64,000 bases of DNA from Forficula auricularia (GCA_024734495.1 JALMQS010000073.1:3174921-3238920); one strand, 5' to 3'; counted from the first letter of the stretch, positions 45,108-55,352 are shown. The notes: generated from the letters alone by a model not told the origin. A program made the numbers and translations.

Positions 45108-45644
45108 GGGTCCCTCCTGTGAGGTCAATCCTTGATTTTAGAAAAATTAAATATATATTCCCAAAATATTTTTATGAATTCTAATATAAGGTTATTTAGA
45201 GACAACAAATACGCTATTTATTTTGATATTAAGCGAAAAAATTAAACCTTTTGACTCTCGAAATAAACTGTAACGGATCGTTGCTAAACTTTATCCAAAG
45301 TAATTTGAAATATTGATATTTTTATTCCTTTATTATTAATCAGATATCACTTGCTATTTGCAGGCTATGTTGACTTAAATTCAAAAATAGTGATCCATTC
45401 TTATCTAATACTCGAGGAATAACCATTCTGCGTCGGATTTTTGACGTTTCGGTTATTATTGGTAACCATTGCTGAAGACATGGAGGAATCGACTTAAAAT
45501 CAAAAATAACAATCGATTTTTATCTAATACTAGAGGAATAACCTTATTGCATTCCATTTTAAATGTTTTGACTATAAATGGCAAACTCTACTGAAAACAT
45601 GGAAGAATCGACTGAAAATCAAAAAGACTAAATTCTTTTATTCT
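45108..45644. repeat. Insertion in the right arm of foldback C, with tandem dimer
   Basis: It contains a family G end fragment (45268-45350, AACGGATCGTTGCTAAACTT). After it come two full copies and one partial copy of a unit of about 120 bp (45371-45640) with TTCTTATCTAATACTCGAGG and TTTTTGACGTTTCGGTTA. On the minus strand the first unit reads GGTTACCAATAATAACC, GAAACGTC, resembling the stem II and GAAACGTC part of the hammerhead-like repeats. CTGANGA is missing. Confidence 0.6.
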
Positions 45645-46064
45645 AAACAACTCAAGCTTGAGACTTGAAACTTGGGGGATATTTTTTTTATTTATTTCTA
45701 AACATATGACCCCATGTCACCGTAAATTTTCGAAAATATCCAAAATAAGGACCACCCTATTAGACCTACTTCCACTTGCACTTTCATTTCCAAGTAGAAG
45801 ATAATAGATGAAGGGGCATTTTCTAATGAATTTCAAAATAATTCCACATAATTCCAATCTTGGTTCACTCCTAGGTTTATACTAACTAATATCGAAAAAT
45901 TGAAAGTATTTACACTCAGCTATTTTCATGGATTTTTGGAGATTTTTAGATCATAAGATTGCAAGGTTAGTAGGGGAAACACTGTGAAATATAAATTATT
46001 ATGAGTTATACATTGTGAAAAACCTATATTTGTAAACGCCTGTAGATAAAGTTAAACATTAAAA

Positions 46065-46380
46065 TTTTTACTTTACCATATGGTTGGATGTGGTGAAGTA
46101 TTGTAATCGTGCATGAAAAAAGTTTTGTTTTTTTGCTTCGAATTTTTGAAATATCTCAAAAATTACTAAAACTATTTTGATTAAAATATCGACCGAGTTC
46201 ACGGCGTTTTTGTCTATAATAAAAAACATTGAAAAATCTATATTTGAAAAGATTTAGTAATTATTTTGTCAAAATCTCTGTTAGTTACCAAATTTTGTGT
46301 ACACTCTAGCTCAAAAACATAATGATGAAGGTATCAAAACAAAATTTTATGAAAAATTTTTGAAACTTTTTAAAATTTAA
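46065..46380 (+). repeat. Interspersed repeat family A, copy 7 (head half)
   Basis: The head TTTACCATATGGTTGGATGT with AAGTATTGTAATCGTGCATG and the diverged first half of the body are present. The poly-G unit and the tail are missing. Confidence 0.65.
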
Positions 46381-46590
46381 AATATAAAATACTAGGTAGG
46401 TTTCACAAAAATAAAAGATCAGATGCTTGTTTATCACGACTCTATATATATTTCGTGGTATAAGCCCATCTTCAAGAGTTCACAAAGGACACTTTTAAAT
46501 TGTTTCAAAAAATTTTCAAAATTTTCTTTACTTTATTTAAAATATTTCAACAAGAACCCACACCATTCTCCCATAACAAAATTTTATATT
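46381..46590 (+). repeat. Foldback family E, copy 2 (partial)
   Basis: ATAAAATACTAGGTAGGTTT, GACTCTATATATATTTCG, AAGCCCATCTTCAAGAG and AACCCACACCATTCTCCC follow the layout of the copies at 8.5 and 49.2 kb. Only one arm is recognisable. Confidence 0.6.
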
Positions 46591-46783
46591 GAGATTAAGA
46601 ACTGATTAGATTTTGTTTGGAATTGAACCAAAAATTAGGATAATCAATTGATTAATATATATTTCAATTTTTTTGTCAAGATCAGAAATTTAACAAGGCA
46701 TTGCCATTTTCTCGTTTTTTTACAATTTTTTTTTTTTTTGAGATATTTCAAATAAAATATACTTTTTCAATTCTCTAGGACAG

Positions 46784-46815
46784 TGGTTCTTAATCTTTTA
46801 TTAGTCACAGCCTCA
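46784..46815 (+). mobile_element. hAT terminal fragment
   Basis: CAGTGGTTCTTAATCTTTTA followed by TTAGTCACAGCC is a hAT-type terminal repeat matching the left end of the 25783 element. The rest is missing and a Helitron end follows directly. Confidence 0.55.
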
Positions 46816-46834
46816 AATAGGAATAATCATAGTG

Positions 46835-46867
46835 ATAGCCACCGCCTTCGGCGGGCTTCGCAGCTGA
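46835..46867 (+). mobile_element. Helitron 3' end (family He1)
   Basis: The hairpin CCACCGCCTTCGGCGGGC, TTCGCAG, CTGA (46864-46867) and T match the He1 3' end. CTGA fits CTRR. The 5' part is not recognisable. Confidence 0.5.
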
Positions 46868-47093
46868 TATTAAAAAAAAACAACTTAATATTGCATAAGA
46901 TAGTAAACAAGAATCTATAATCTATCTTGTTTTTTAATTATTTTCTTTATACAATAAAAATACATATTACCCAATTGTGTTAGTTTATATTTTGGCCACC
47001 AATCAGCGCTATTTACCAAGCCACATTATAAAAACCACTTCAGTGTAATAAGTTTTTTTTTATACCTATCTGTTATTGTATTATATCTATATT
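46868..47093. other. No gene recognised
   Basis: Nothing was identified. Confidence 0.4.
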
Positions 47094-47215
47094 CCCTAGT
47101 AGCACAATGTTTCAAACTATATAGTAACTACATAGGGGCTATAAAGATTCTCTCGTCTTTGTTTTTTAATTATCTATATAGGCACTATATAGTTTGAAAC
47201 ATTGTGTTACTAGGG
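47094..47215. mobile_element. MITE with CCCTAGTAGCACAATG ends (progenitor of the 13 kb array)
   Basis: The ends CCCTAGTAGCACAATGTTTC and GAAACATTGTGTTACTAGGG are inverted, with ACTATATAGT in each arm. The total length is 122 bp. One arm equals the repeat unit of the array at 13118-14095. The termini resemble those of the CCCAGGTAGCACAA MITE at 42306. Confidence 0.78.
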
Positions 47216-47449
47216 TTGTTTAAAATTGTATCCTGTATATGTTTATTTGTATATGTCTGTATTTGACATCTTGTCTGTAAAACTAGTTAAACCAGCTAAA
47301 TAAATAAATAAATAAGGGGTTTTACAATAAAAATTTGAACCCTTTGTCCGATTTGGACCAAATTTTGCACGGTTACTTATTATGTCATGAGTGATTATAA
47401 ATTATATCTTGTATTTAATTTTAATATACTAACGGGTTGTTGTTGATAT

Positions 47450-47985
47450 ATGGTAAAGTCAGAGATGGTCATATCACATTTATTTTAATTAAAAAATAAA
47501 AAGTATTTACTTAATTTTTTTCATTTATGTATAGGTATCTATTTATATTCAAACGAAAATATATATTTCAAACTCTATATAAAATGTACTATTTAAAATC
47601 AGTTTAGTTAATTGAAAATTAATATTTTTTACTTTACCATACAGGGTATGGTCAAGTATTGTTTCCTTGAAATTCTCAAGCAAGTTGATAAGGGTCCCCC
47701 CTTTGTTTCAGCTATCCTTCAAACAGAGGGTTTAAAAATTAATTTTTTTCGAGATATTCAAACGAAAATATATATTTCAAACTCTCTAAAAAATGTAGTA
47801 TTTAAAATCAGTTTAGTTTTTTGAAAATTAATATTTTTTTTTCTTTTAAATTCTCAAGTAAGTTAATAAGGGTCCCCTCTTTGAATCAACTCAAATAGAA
47901 GGTATAAAAATTAATTTTTTTCGAGATATTCAAACAAAAATATATATTTCAAACACTATAAAATGTAGTATTTAAAATCATCATA
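47450..47985 (+). repeat. Family A fragments and a tandem repeat of about 160 bp
   Basis: A family A tail-like piece at 47450 (ATGGTAAAGTCAGAGATGGT) and a head piece at 47627-47662 (TACTTTACCATACAGGGTAT) flank or interrupt about 2.5 copies of a unit with AATATATATTTCAAACTCT, ATTTAAAATCAGTTTAGTT and GATAAGGGTCCCC. Confidence 0.65.
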
Positions 47986-47989
47986 TCAT

Positions 47990-48940
47990 ATTTAAAAATT
48001 ATAAATTTAAAAATAAAAATTAAATATTCACTATTTTAGGCAAATTACCATCATTTATTTGATTATTTATGGCTTCATTGAAAAATAAAAATTAAATTAA
48101 AAATAAATTTGTAAGCTAATAATCTTCTAACTAAGCCTAAACCGCTTTAGGTGTTATATTTAGAAATCGCTGGCTTTAATTAATTTAGATTATTTATTAT
48201 GTTTGAAATCCACATATCGTTTGATTAAATAATCTCCAAATAGATTTTGTTTTCAATCACAGACATTATTTTCCACTATTAGAATCAAATACTGATTAGT
48301 TAAAGTGGTAAATTTTCAATTTTGAATGAATTTTCCTTAATTTTTTTTTTTATAAATATTTTAATTGGATTCGTAATATTTGCAGTAGAGGATGTTTCGA
48401 AGACTTACTCTCGCATTTAATAATAATATCTTTTAGGCACGTTCGGAGGGACCAAAAAAAGCTTTTTAACTGTTGATTCTTGGTAAGCAGAGAGGAGGAG
48501 TTTCAAAAATAGGGTGGGTTCCGAAATAAGTAAAGAAAAACGCTGGAGGAATAGAACTTTTCTGCCGAGCTTACCCAGGGGGCGGGAAGCATGGACCCGG
48601 AAATCCATTAACAGTAAATGTAATTGTAGATACCAAAATCAAAGATACTTTTAAAATTTTATTTCAATATGATTTATATTAATAAATTCCTAAAGTATTT
48701 TTTTTTTGTAAAATTTTGATTATTTATCAAAAAAATCACTGCCCCCCAAAACGAATACGGATATGTGTCTGAATTTTACAGGAAGAAGTAACTGTAATTT
48801 GAACATAACGAAGTTTTGATTCAGAATTTTATGGCTAGAAATTATCCTGTTTCAATATTAAATATCTCAAACACCTTGGTGTGAATGGATATGTAAAACT
48901 CAAAAGAAAATTTAAATTTCATTAATATTATACCACATTC
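47990..48940. other. No gene recognised
   Basis: The minus-strand frame at 48417-48608 is somewhat GC-rich but shows no family motif. Confidence 0.45.
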
Positions 48941-48973
48941 AATATACATGTTCTAGTAAAAACCCGTTTTTAG

Positions 48974-49096
48974 TAAGATTGGATTAATTAATAAAGTATA
49001 GGGTGTGTAGTTTCACAGTTAATCTTAACATCTTCCCAAATTCATACACATCACATTCACTGTGAAACTACACACCCTTTACTTTATTAATTAATA
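48974..49096. mobile_element. Inverted-repeat MITE in the foldback arm
   Basis: ATTAATTAATAAAGTATAGG plus GTGTGTAGTTTCACAG pairs with CTGTGAAACTACACACCC plus TTTACTTTATTAATTAAT. It is about 123 bp. The right half resembles the sequence at 29975-30010. The surrounding foldback arm resumes after about 49157. Confidence 0.75.
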
Positions 49097-49207
49097 TCAT
49101 GTTTTACCTAAAACCTACACCACTTTCTCTAAATAAGATCGGGCTCTTACTAGACAAAACGCATTTCACTGAATAGCTTTGTAACAACTAGAATTTACTG
49201 ATGTTAA

Positions 49208-49444
49208 TTTTATTAAGGGAGAATGGTGTAGGTTCTTGGTGAAACATATTAAATAAAGTAAAGAAAATATTAAAAAAAAATTTAGAAGCTTTTTAAAATT
49301 TAAAATATAAAATACTAGGTAGGTTTCACATAGAGTCGTGCTAAACAAGAATCTGATCTTTTATTTATGTGAAACCTACCTAGTATATAAAATTTTAAAT
49401 TTTAAAATACCTGAAAAATTTTTCAAAAATTTTCTTTACTTTAT
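49208..49444. mobile_element. Foldback family E, copy 3, with 10 bp target duplication
   Basis: The arms carry GAATGGTGTAGG, AATACTAGGTAGGTTTCAC and its complement GTGAAACCTACCTAGTAT. The element interrupts a foldback arm between ACTGATGTTA (ending 49207) and ACTGATATTA (from 49445), a 10 bp duplication with one mismatch. This length suits retrotransposition by target-primed integration, as for Penelope-like elements, better than hAT. Confidence 0.65.
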
Positions 49445-49762
49445 TACTGATATTAGTTGAGTTTGGTCCAAAGGTCTAAAATATTCATTTTTGACCTTCG
49501 CCTCATTTTTGGTGTTTTTTTTACAAAATTTTTAAACGAAAATGTCAAAAATTACATCCTCTACAACTTGTATGTAATTTTTCGTTTAAAAAATGTTGAA
49601 AATAAGCACCCAAAATGAGGTGGATGGTCAAAAATGAAGATTCTTGACCTTTGGACCAAACTCAACTAACATCAGTAAATTCTAGTTGCCACAAAGGTAG
49701 GTATTCAGTGAAACCCGTTCTTACTAAAAAACTGGTTTTTACTGGAACATAGATATTTTCAA

Positions 49763-50675
49763 AAGAATCGGGCATTTTATATCGGTAGTAAAAAAAGTGC
49801 AAAACTGCCCACCATAAAATATTTTAACTCCCCGACCCTAGTATAATATGATGTCGTAGTTCGTAATATTAATAAGAATTATACTAATTAATCATGTATC
49901 AAAATTATTCAGAGTTTAGTCGATTTGCTCTTACCTTGGAAGAATAGTTGCCGACGCGTCTGCCCTGGTCGATTTCAGCCACTCAAATGAATAAAATGCC
50001 GTTTTGAATTGCAATTATCCTGAATGCATTTCTCTAGGTGTGCTCGATTCTCTAAAATATAAAATATAAAAGAATGTTTTAATTTAAAAAAAAAAGGAAA
50101 ATTATCAGTAAAAGATAAATGAAAATAAATTTAACATCAACTTTTAGAGATCCTTTTTTTTATCAAATCATTATTACATAGTATTGGACCAAATTTTTTT
50201 TAATAATCAATTTTAATTAATAGAATAATTGATTTACGATATAAGCGTCTTGCAACCCATATTATTCTTTGGCTTTTGGAGTTATTATTACCTACTATAT
50301 TTTTACCTGTTTAATGTTAAAAAAGAAATGGACCATTCAAATTAATCTATCATCTTAATTTTTGGCCCATTAGCAATTAATCATATTTCCTTAATTATGA
50401 GACTTTTCTATTATTATAGAAATATCAGCTTTCTTTGATTTTTGAAACCCTCTTTTTTGCTCAATTTTACATAGTAAGCAATTTTCATAAGCTCTTATAG
50501 GGTGAATGTGCGAAATTTTATTTTCCATTAAAGGATCCAAGGATTATATTGATAGTTCTATTTTTTGAACCCCCAATTTTGGCCTCCGAAAAATTTTATA
50601 TTATTAATTTTTTAGATTAAAAAAGTGACGCACTCTCAGAAATGCAGACATGCGCTTACCTAACTTACCTATATA
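49763..50675. other. No gene recognised
   Basis: Nothing was identified. Confidence 0.5.
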
Positions 50676-50679
50676 TATA

Positions 50680-50935
50680 CGCGGGGTGAACCGCGACCTA
50701 ATATGCTGTACACCTACTTCCACTTGTACTTCCAAATATTTCCAAGTAATTCCAAATATTTCCAAGTACTTCCAAATATTTTCAAGTACGAACAAATATT
50801 TCCAAGCACTCCCTAATATTTCAAAGTACTTCCAAAGATTCCCAAGTACTTCCAAATATTTTCAAACGCTTCCAAATATTTCCAAGTACTTCCAAAATAT
50901 TTCCAACACCTACTTCCAATCGCGGATCACCCCTC
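50680..50935 (+). mobile_element. MITE family B, copy 7, with minisatellite
   Basis: Ends CGCGGGGTGAACCGCGACC and CGCGGATCACCCCTC bracket about nine copies of the ACTTCCAAATATTTCCAAGT unit. The target is a TA-rich run, so the 8 bp duplication (TATATATA / ATATATTT) is only approximate. Confidence 0.82.
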
Positions 50936-51119
50936 ATATATTTATATATGGCCCAAATTGTTTTTGAAAAAAAAAGTAAAAAAAATATTATAATTTATTT
51001 GAAGATATTATAGATTCGTACATAATTATATTAGCTTAAAAATATTAGATTGAAAGAATTATTAATTATAATTTTAAAATATAATTTATATATTAGGATT
51101 TCGTGGTTTTACATTCATA

Positions 51120-51230
51120 ATAAGTGTCTTTTATAAACTCCTGATGATGGGCTCAAAACCCGAAATACGTATAGAGTAAAATAAAACTCCAAAAAGATAA
51201 TTAAAGGAATTTTTTATTTTTTACTTTTAC
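51120..51230 (+). repeat. Fragment with hammerhead-like core
   Basis: CTGATGA (51141-51147), stem GGG / CCC (51149-51151, 51159-51161) and GAAA (51162-51165) occur in hammerhead order, followed by TACG. The right side reads ATAGAGTAAAATAAAACTCC. It is the same kind as the 29.9 kb fragment. Confidence 0.5.
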
Positions 51231-51930
51231 TTGTGAAACACCACTATAACGCGTTAAAAACTCCCGTGTTTAATATTTTTCACTATAAAACAACACCGCT
51301 TTCCCTAAATGTTAATAATAAGTGTAAGCTAGATTATTTTGTAGTGGATGGCGGGGGCACTTGCCCCGCTGAGTACTTACCTGTTGAGGTGACTATTTAG
51401 GCTCCGAAGCGTGCGAGTGGGACGTGAAAAAAAATATTTTAGGCTAGCAAATTTAATAGGCTTTTAAACTTCAAAAGTTGACTTGGGAGAGCAATTTTTT
51501 TTCATCAGCACTTTTTCTTTTGGAAAAGTGCGATAACTTTTTATCTGACTTTGACTAATGGATTATCTGTGGATCATCGAACTCTAGATATAAAAGTCGA
51601 GAAACTGCCTGACAGGAATAATAGAATGACAGACACAATGAAGGGTGGCAATATAAAGTTAAGTGCATCCTAAGGCCCTAAATAATAGACCCTGGTACCC
51701 ATATGAAAGTTTGATAATGTGGGTTAAAAATAAATGTGGGCACAATGGTTATTTCCCCAATTAAATGTAAAGAACTAATAAGAAAACAATTATTCAGATT
51801 TTGCCTTTAATTTCTGATTTACATTTTAAAAAATTGTTATTTTTATTAAAATCATATGTATAATCCTAGTAAAGCATGAGTGGGATTTATATACAAAAAA
51901 ACAAGCGATGAATTTTAATTTCAGATTAGA
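51231..51930. other. No gene; GC-rich patch at 51345-51420
   Basis: GGCGGGGGCACTTGCCCCGC forms a GC-rich hairpin in AT-rich surroundings. It is similar in style to Helitron ends, but no terminus could be fixed. Confidence 0.4.
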
Positions 51931-51938
51931 TAAATAAA

Positions 51939-52382
51939 TCCGCCCGTCTCGAATACGGCTCTCACCTATGGAGAGGAGCCTCAAAATATTCTCTTGCTAC
52001 CCTGGATGCAATTCAGAAACGAGCCGTCAGGCTAATTAACGATTCTACCCTCACCGACTCCCTCGACTCGCTGGCTCATCGAAGAGATGTCTCTGCCCTT
52101 TCCCTTTTCTATAGATACTATCACGGCAGGTGCTCTGATGAGATAAGATCAATAATTCCCCCCAAAGCATGCTTTGCACGTAGCACGCGTTTTGCCGACT
52201 CCCAACACTCTTTCGCGGTCAAACTGGAAAAGTGCCGGACCACTTCATTCGCCAATACATATATCCCCATGACTTCAAGGAACTGGAATTCTCTCCCAGC
52301 CTCCATCTTTCCCAGCACCTATAATCTTCAAACCTTCAAAACCGGGGTGCATAGACACCTACGTCTACACCCTCTCACTTAA
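51939..52382 (+). pseudogene. LINE reverse transcriptase C-terminal fragment, frame open
   Basis: In a full element this is the end of the polyprotein that copies the RNA at the target site. The frame from about 51939 has no stop until TAA at 52380-52382. It lacks a start codon because the element is truncated. Recognisable pieces are RLEYGSHLWRGASKYS, IQKRAVRLI, LAHRRDVSALSLFYRYYHGRC, NWNSLPASIFPSTYN and FKTGV. These match the C-terminal tail of CR1/Jockey-type proteins (IQ+RA+RLI, LFYRYY.G.C, WN.LP). The polymerase domain itself is absent. The intact frame over about 148 codons suggests a young insertion. The minus-strand frame at 52121-52318 is its shadow. Confidence 0.82.
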
Positions 52383-52490
52383 TCAACTTTCCCTTCTCTT
52401 CGGTAATGCAAGGGTCTTTCGAGATCCATAGGAGCTGCATCTTTACTGGCGCACCCCTTCTTGCATTCGATTGCATTAAAAAAAAAAAAA
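51939..52490 (+). mobile_element. LINE 3' end (CR1/Jockey-like group), 5' truncated
   Basis: A reading frame ends at 52382 and is followed by about 95 bp of 3' untranslated sequence (TCGGTAATGCAAGGGTC, TTGCATTCGATTGCATT) and a run of 12-13 A (to about 52490). The composition is richer in GC than its surroundings. The 5' break lies within the C-terminal region. No target duplication was identified. Confidence 0.8.
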
Positions 52491-52604
52491 GATACGCAGA
52501 CGATTTATCATGTTTATTCAGTCAAATTTCGTATTTATACCTATCTCCAATTTAAAAATGTAAAGTTTAAAAAAAACAAAAATTACAAATTTAGTAGATT
52601 TTAA

Positions 52605-52870
52605 ATAATTTAAGAAATTATAATTTCGTCAAAAGAAATTCGAAAAAGTTTCTTTTAATACCCTTGAATTTTAGATGAAAGTTGATAATGGTCCCCCTTA
52701 TCATCAGTCTTCCAATATTTTTAGAAAATAAATATTTGAATTTCGAAAGGATTATACCTATTTCTACTAGAGTATTTTATAAAGATTTAAGAAATTATAA
52801 TTTCGTCAAAGAAACTCGAAAAAAGTTTCTTTTTATACCCTTAAATTTTAGGTGAAAGTTTATAGGGTTG
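52605..52870 (-). repeat. Tandem duplication family F, second locus
   Basis: Inverted relative to 10690-11045. It contains TTATAATTTCGTCAAAG, AAAGTTTCTTTT, TCCCCCTTATCATCAG and ATTTGAATTTCGAAAGG, with the second unit cut short. It is the same dimer layout as at 10.7 kb. Confidence 0.75.
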
Positions 52871-52884
52871 CCCATCTGTTTTAG

Positions 52885-53160
52885 GGTACTTAATCAGATG
52901 ATTTTTTTTAATTTATTTTTTATTTCTTCAGTGGCTCACTAAAGTAATTTGATGATCTATTTAATAGAACAAGGGACAATTGTAACTGTTTTAATTAATT
53001 TTTAATTTATTGATTTGTTTTATCTCATAATTTCAGCAACATCAGACAATTGAGTTATTTAGTGAGCCACTGAAGAAGTCAAAAACAAAATGACGAAACG
53101 TTTGGCACATTAAAGGATAAAACCCTGTTTATAAATTTAATTCTTATCTAACTCCCTACG
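52885..53160. repeat. Foldback with hammerhead-like core
   Basis: The left part (TTTCTTCAGTGGCTCACTAA on the plus strand) pairs with TTAGTGAGCCACTGAAGAA on the right. The plus strand reads CTGAAGA (53070-53076), stem GTCA / TGAC (53078-53081, 53091-53094), GAAA (53095-53098), CG. A relative with decayed stem is at 24253-24345. The flank ATCTAACTCCCTACG is shared with it. Confidence 0.6.
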
Positions 53161-53524
53161 ATTTTAATTAAAGCATTTTAAGTATGGATGCGATTAATGA
53201 AACATTTTTAAAGACATTCGTTCATTCTATATTCATAAAAACACGCTACAAGAGCGTTAATTTTTCAAAACACCTCTAACAATTTTGATAAACAATCTGC
53301 ATTGAGAAGGTCTTAAGAAAAAGCTTCTTTTAGCATATATGTGTGTGTACTTATCTTAAGTAATAAACATAAGAGGCTTTTTTATAGACTTTGTGGACTT
53401 ATTTTGTTAATTATAAATCATTAGAGCTGTTTTAATACATTTTGAGAAAAACTTAAAAATCCATCAGAAAAAAACTAGAAAAGTACCTTTTGAAATACAG
53501 TAGGTACCTATACTAAAAATAATA

Positions 53525-54093
53525 ATATTTTTTTATTGTTAAGGATAAATAAATTGAATTGCTTCTTTCCAGTAATTTATTTTATTATTCAAATGGTTAA
53601 TCCAAATATTTCGAGAGCGCTCTCGGCATCTCTTCCTCAGTGGAATCCACTCCCCACCAATGTGCGACCCCATCAGTTTGTACAGAGCATTGATAAAAGC
53701 TTGATTACACAACACACACATACAGACATATATATATATATATACAAATTCAAAATGAGATAACATGCGAGTATATACAATTATTTACATCTCTTTATAA
53801 TGAAGTCCAAATTTCATTCGTACTTCATTATAAAGAGATGTAAATAATTGTATATACTCGCATGTTATCTCATTTTGAATTTGTATATATATATATATAT
53901 GTATGTGTGTGTTGTGTAATCAAGCTTTTATCAATGTTCTGTACAAACTGATGAAGTCAGACATTGGTGGGAAGTGGTTACTGAGGAAGAGATGCCGAGA
54001 GCACTCTCGAAATATTTGGATTAACCATTTGAATAATAAAATAAATTACTGGAAAAGCAATTCAATTTGATTATCCTTAACAATAAAAAATTA
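53525..54093. repeat. Palindrome of about 570 bp with hammerhead-like core in both arms
   Basis: The arms of about 270 bp pair almost throughout (TTGTTAAGGATAAATAAATT ... ATTTGATTATCCTTAACAA), centred near 53810 with a loop of about 20 bp. The right arm reads CTGAGGA (53981-53987), AGAGATGCCGAGAGCACTCT, CGAAA (GAAA at 54009-54012). The left arm has the inverse. A (TA)n run lies near the centre of each arm, and CTGATGAAGTC lies at 53948. A transcript would form a long hairpin. Confidence 0.8.
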
Positions 54094-55170
54094 ATATATT
54101 CAGTACACACCAAGCCAGCAAAATTTTTATGAATAATAATAATAGTTAAATTCTTGTATTTAGTCGAAATGTCTAATTTCAAGATTTCCCAATTATTGAT
54201 TCAACGGTCTAGTCGGAAAATCGGTAAAACATCCACCCACCCACCCACACACACAAATACATAGAGAAGCAAAAAATCATATTTTCTAAAAAAAAAACTG
54301 CCCTTTTATGGACTCACGAAAAACGTAAAAATTTGTTAAAATCTAATCTATGAGTTTTTTCACTAAATAGATTTCCATTGTTTCATTTAAAAATTACCAT
54401 TTCTATTCGTAAATGTAAGTACGGTGTTGCCGCCATGTGGTAGAAATAGAAATTAACGCAATTGGGTCGTTGTCACAAATGTCATATTTTTCATAATCAA
54501 AGAATATTATTTTATAAATAGGTTTTATTTTTGTTTATATGTCATTTAAACACTGATAAATCAACTGTCAGAAGACCCAATTGAGAGAGTTCAAGTTTTC
54601 ACCACCAGTTGGCGTATCTGCATTTTCCAGTTACCAATTTGTTGGTAATTTTTTATCAACGATTTAACTCATATAATTTGGTGGGTTATTTTGAAATAAA
54701 CTGCTTTCGATTAAAATATATACAATTTTCTTTAATAGTATATTACCTAGATTTAATTCTCTATTTAGTTTTAAACTGCTATTAACACTTTATAATGGCA
54801 CGTAAAATAGTAGCTGTAACATCGAGTAATAACAATTTTAATTTTCTCTATAGCCCATCCAAAAAAACTTTCCTATTCATCAACCTGATCATCAAAGCTC
54901 AATCATAAAAAGGGCTTCCATTACTTTAATCGAGTGTATAGAAACTAAAACTATTTTCGAAGTTAATGAGGTGTCTAAGTTCAAAAACTAAATAATTATA
55001 GGAAAAGTGGTTTTAAGAAAATGACGCTCTTGTATAAGTGTGCGTGTGCTGTGTGTTACCAATTTTCTGGCTAGGCTAGATTGTTGAACTAATAAATCGG
55101 AAATTTTGAATTTCGAGATTTTAAATAAAAAATAAATTAAATTTATAAAATAAACAATTTAAATTTAGGA
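54094..55170. other. No gene; CCCA microsatellite
   Basis: A (CCCA)n/(CA)n tract lies at about 54234-54256. Further on, AATTGGGTC near 54464 and GACCCAATT near 54575 are inverted to each other. No coding sequence was recognised. Confidence 0.45.
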
Positions 55171-55176
55171 ATGTAG

Positions 55177-55352
55177 AGATGTAAACGATGAAATTGTTAC
55201 ATGATATCACTTTTTGAAGTCGGTGCCAAACAAACTATATTGTCTTCATTAGCCACCAAACGTACTAAGATCCGTCGAGTGCAATTCATAAAATGTATAT
55301 GTATGATACCGACTTCAAAGAGTGATTTCATGTAACAATTTCATCGTTTAGT
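55177..55352. repeat. Foldback, about 175 bp
   Basis: AAACGATGAAATTGTTACAT plus TTTGAAGTCGGT pairs with ACCGACTTCAAA plus ATGTAACAATTTCATCGTTT. The loop contains TTGTCTTCATTAGCC. Confidence 0.8.

Larger units (their letters stand above)
43683..45763. mobile_element. Large foldback (family C), 2.08 kb, nested in MITE B6
   Basis: It is flanked by ACCT (43679-43682 and 45764-45767). The left arm runs GGTGGTCCTTATTTTGGGTA, CAAGTCTCTATCTCAATTTT, AACCTGGTGCTATACAGC, CATGGAGTTTTTGGCATTG, GATTTTGGAGTTATAT. The right arm has the reverse complements in reverse order. Each arm is about 330 bp after its own insertions (43834-43929; 45108-45644) are removed. The loop is a Helitron. No transposase was found. 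Confidence 0.85.
43648..45874 (+). mobile_element. MITE family B, copy 6, split by nested insertions
   Basis: The left part (43648-43682, CGAGGGGTGAACCGCGA) and the right part (45764-45874, ending GGTTCACTCCTAG) rejoin into a subfamily-5 type B MITE like 36401-36553. The 8 bp target duplication survives at the far ends, GTATATAC (43640-43647) and GTTTATAC (45875-45882). The element between them is the foldback at 43683-45763. Confidence 0.85.
48948..49762. repeat. Foldback carrying two insertions
   Basis: The left arm pieces (ATGTTCTAGTAAAAACC..., TTTCACTGAATAGCTTTGTA, CTAGAATTTACTGATGTTA) are the reverse complement of the right arm (49447-49762). The left arm is broken by the element near 48974 and by the family E element at 49208. 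Confidence 0.75.

Noticed and set aside
52121..52318. Minus-strand 65-codon frame
   Set aside because: Shadow of the LINE C-terminal frame on the plus strand.
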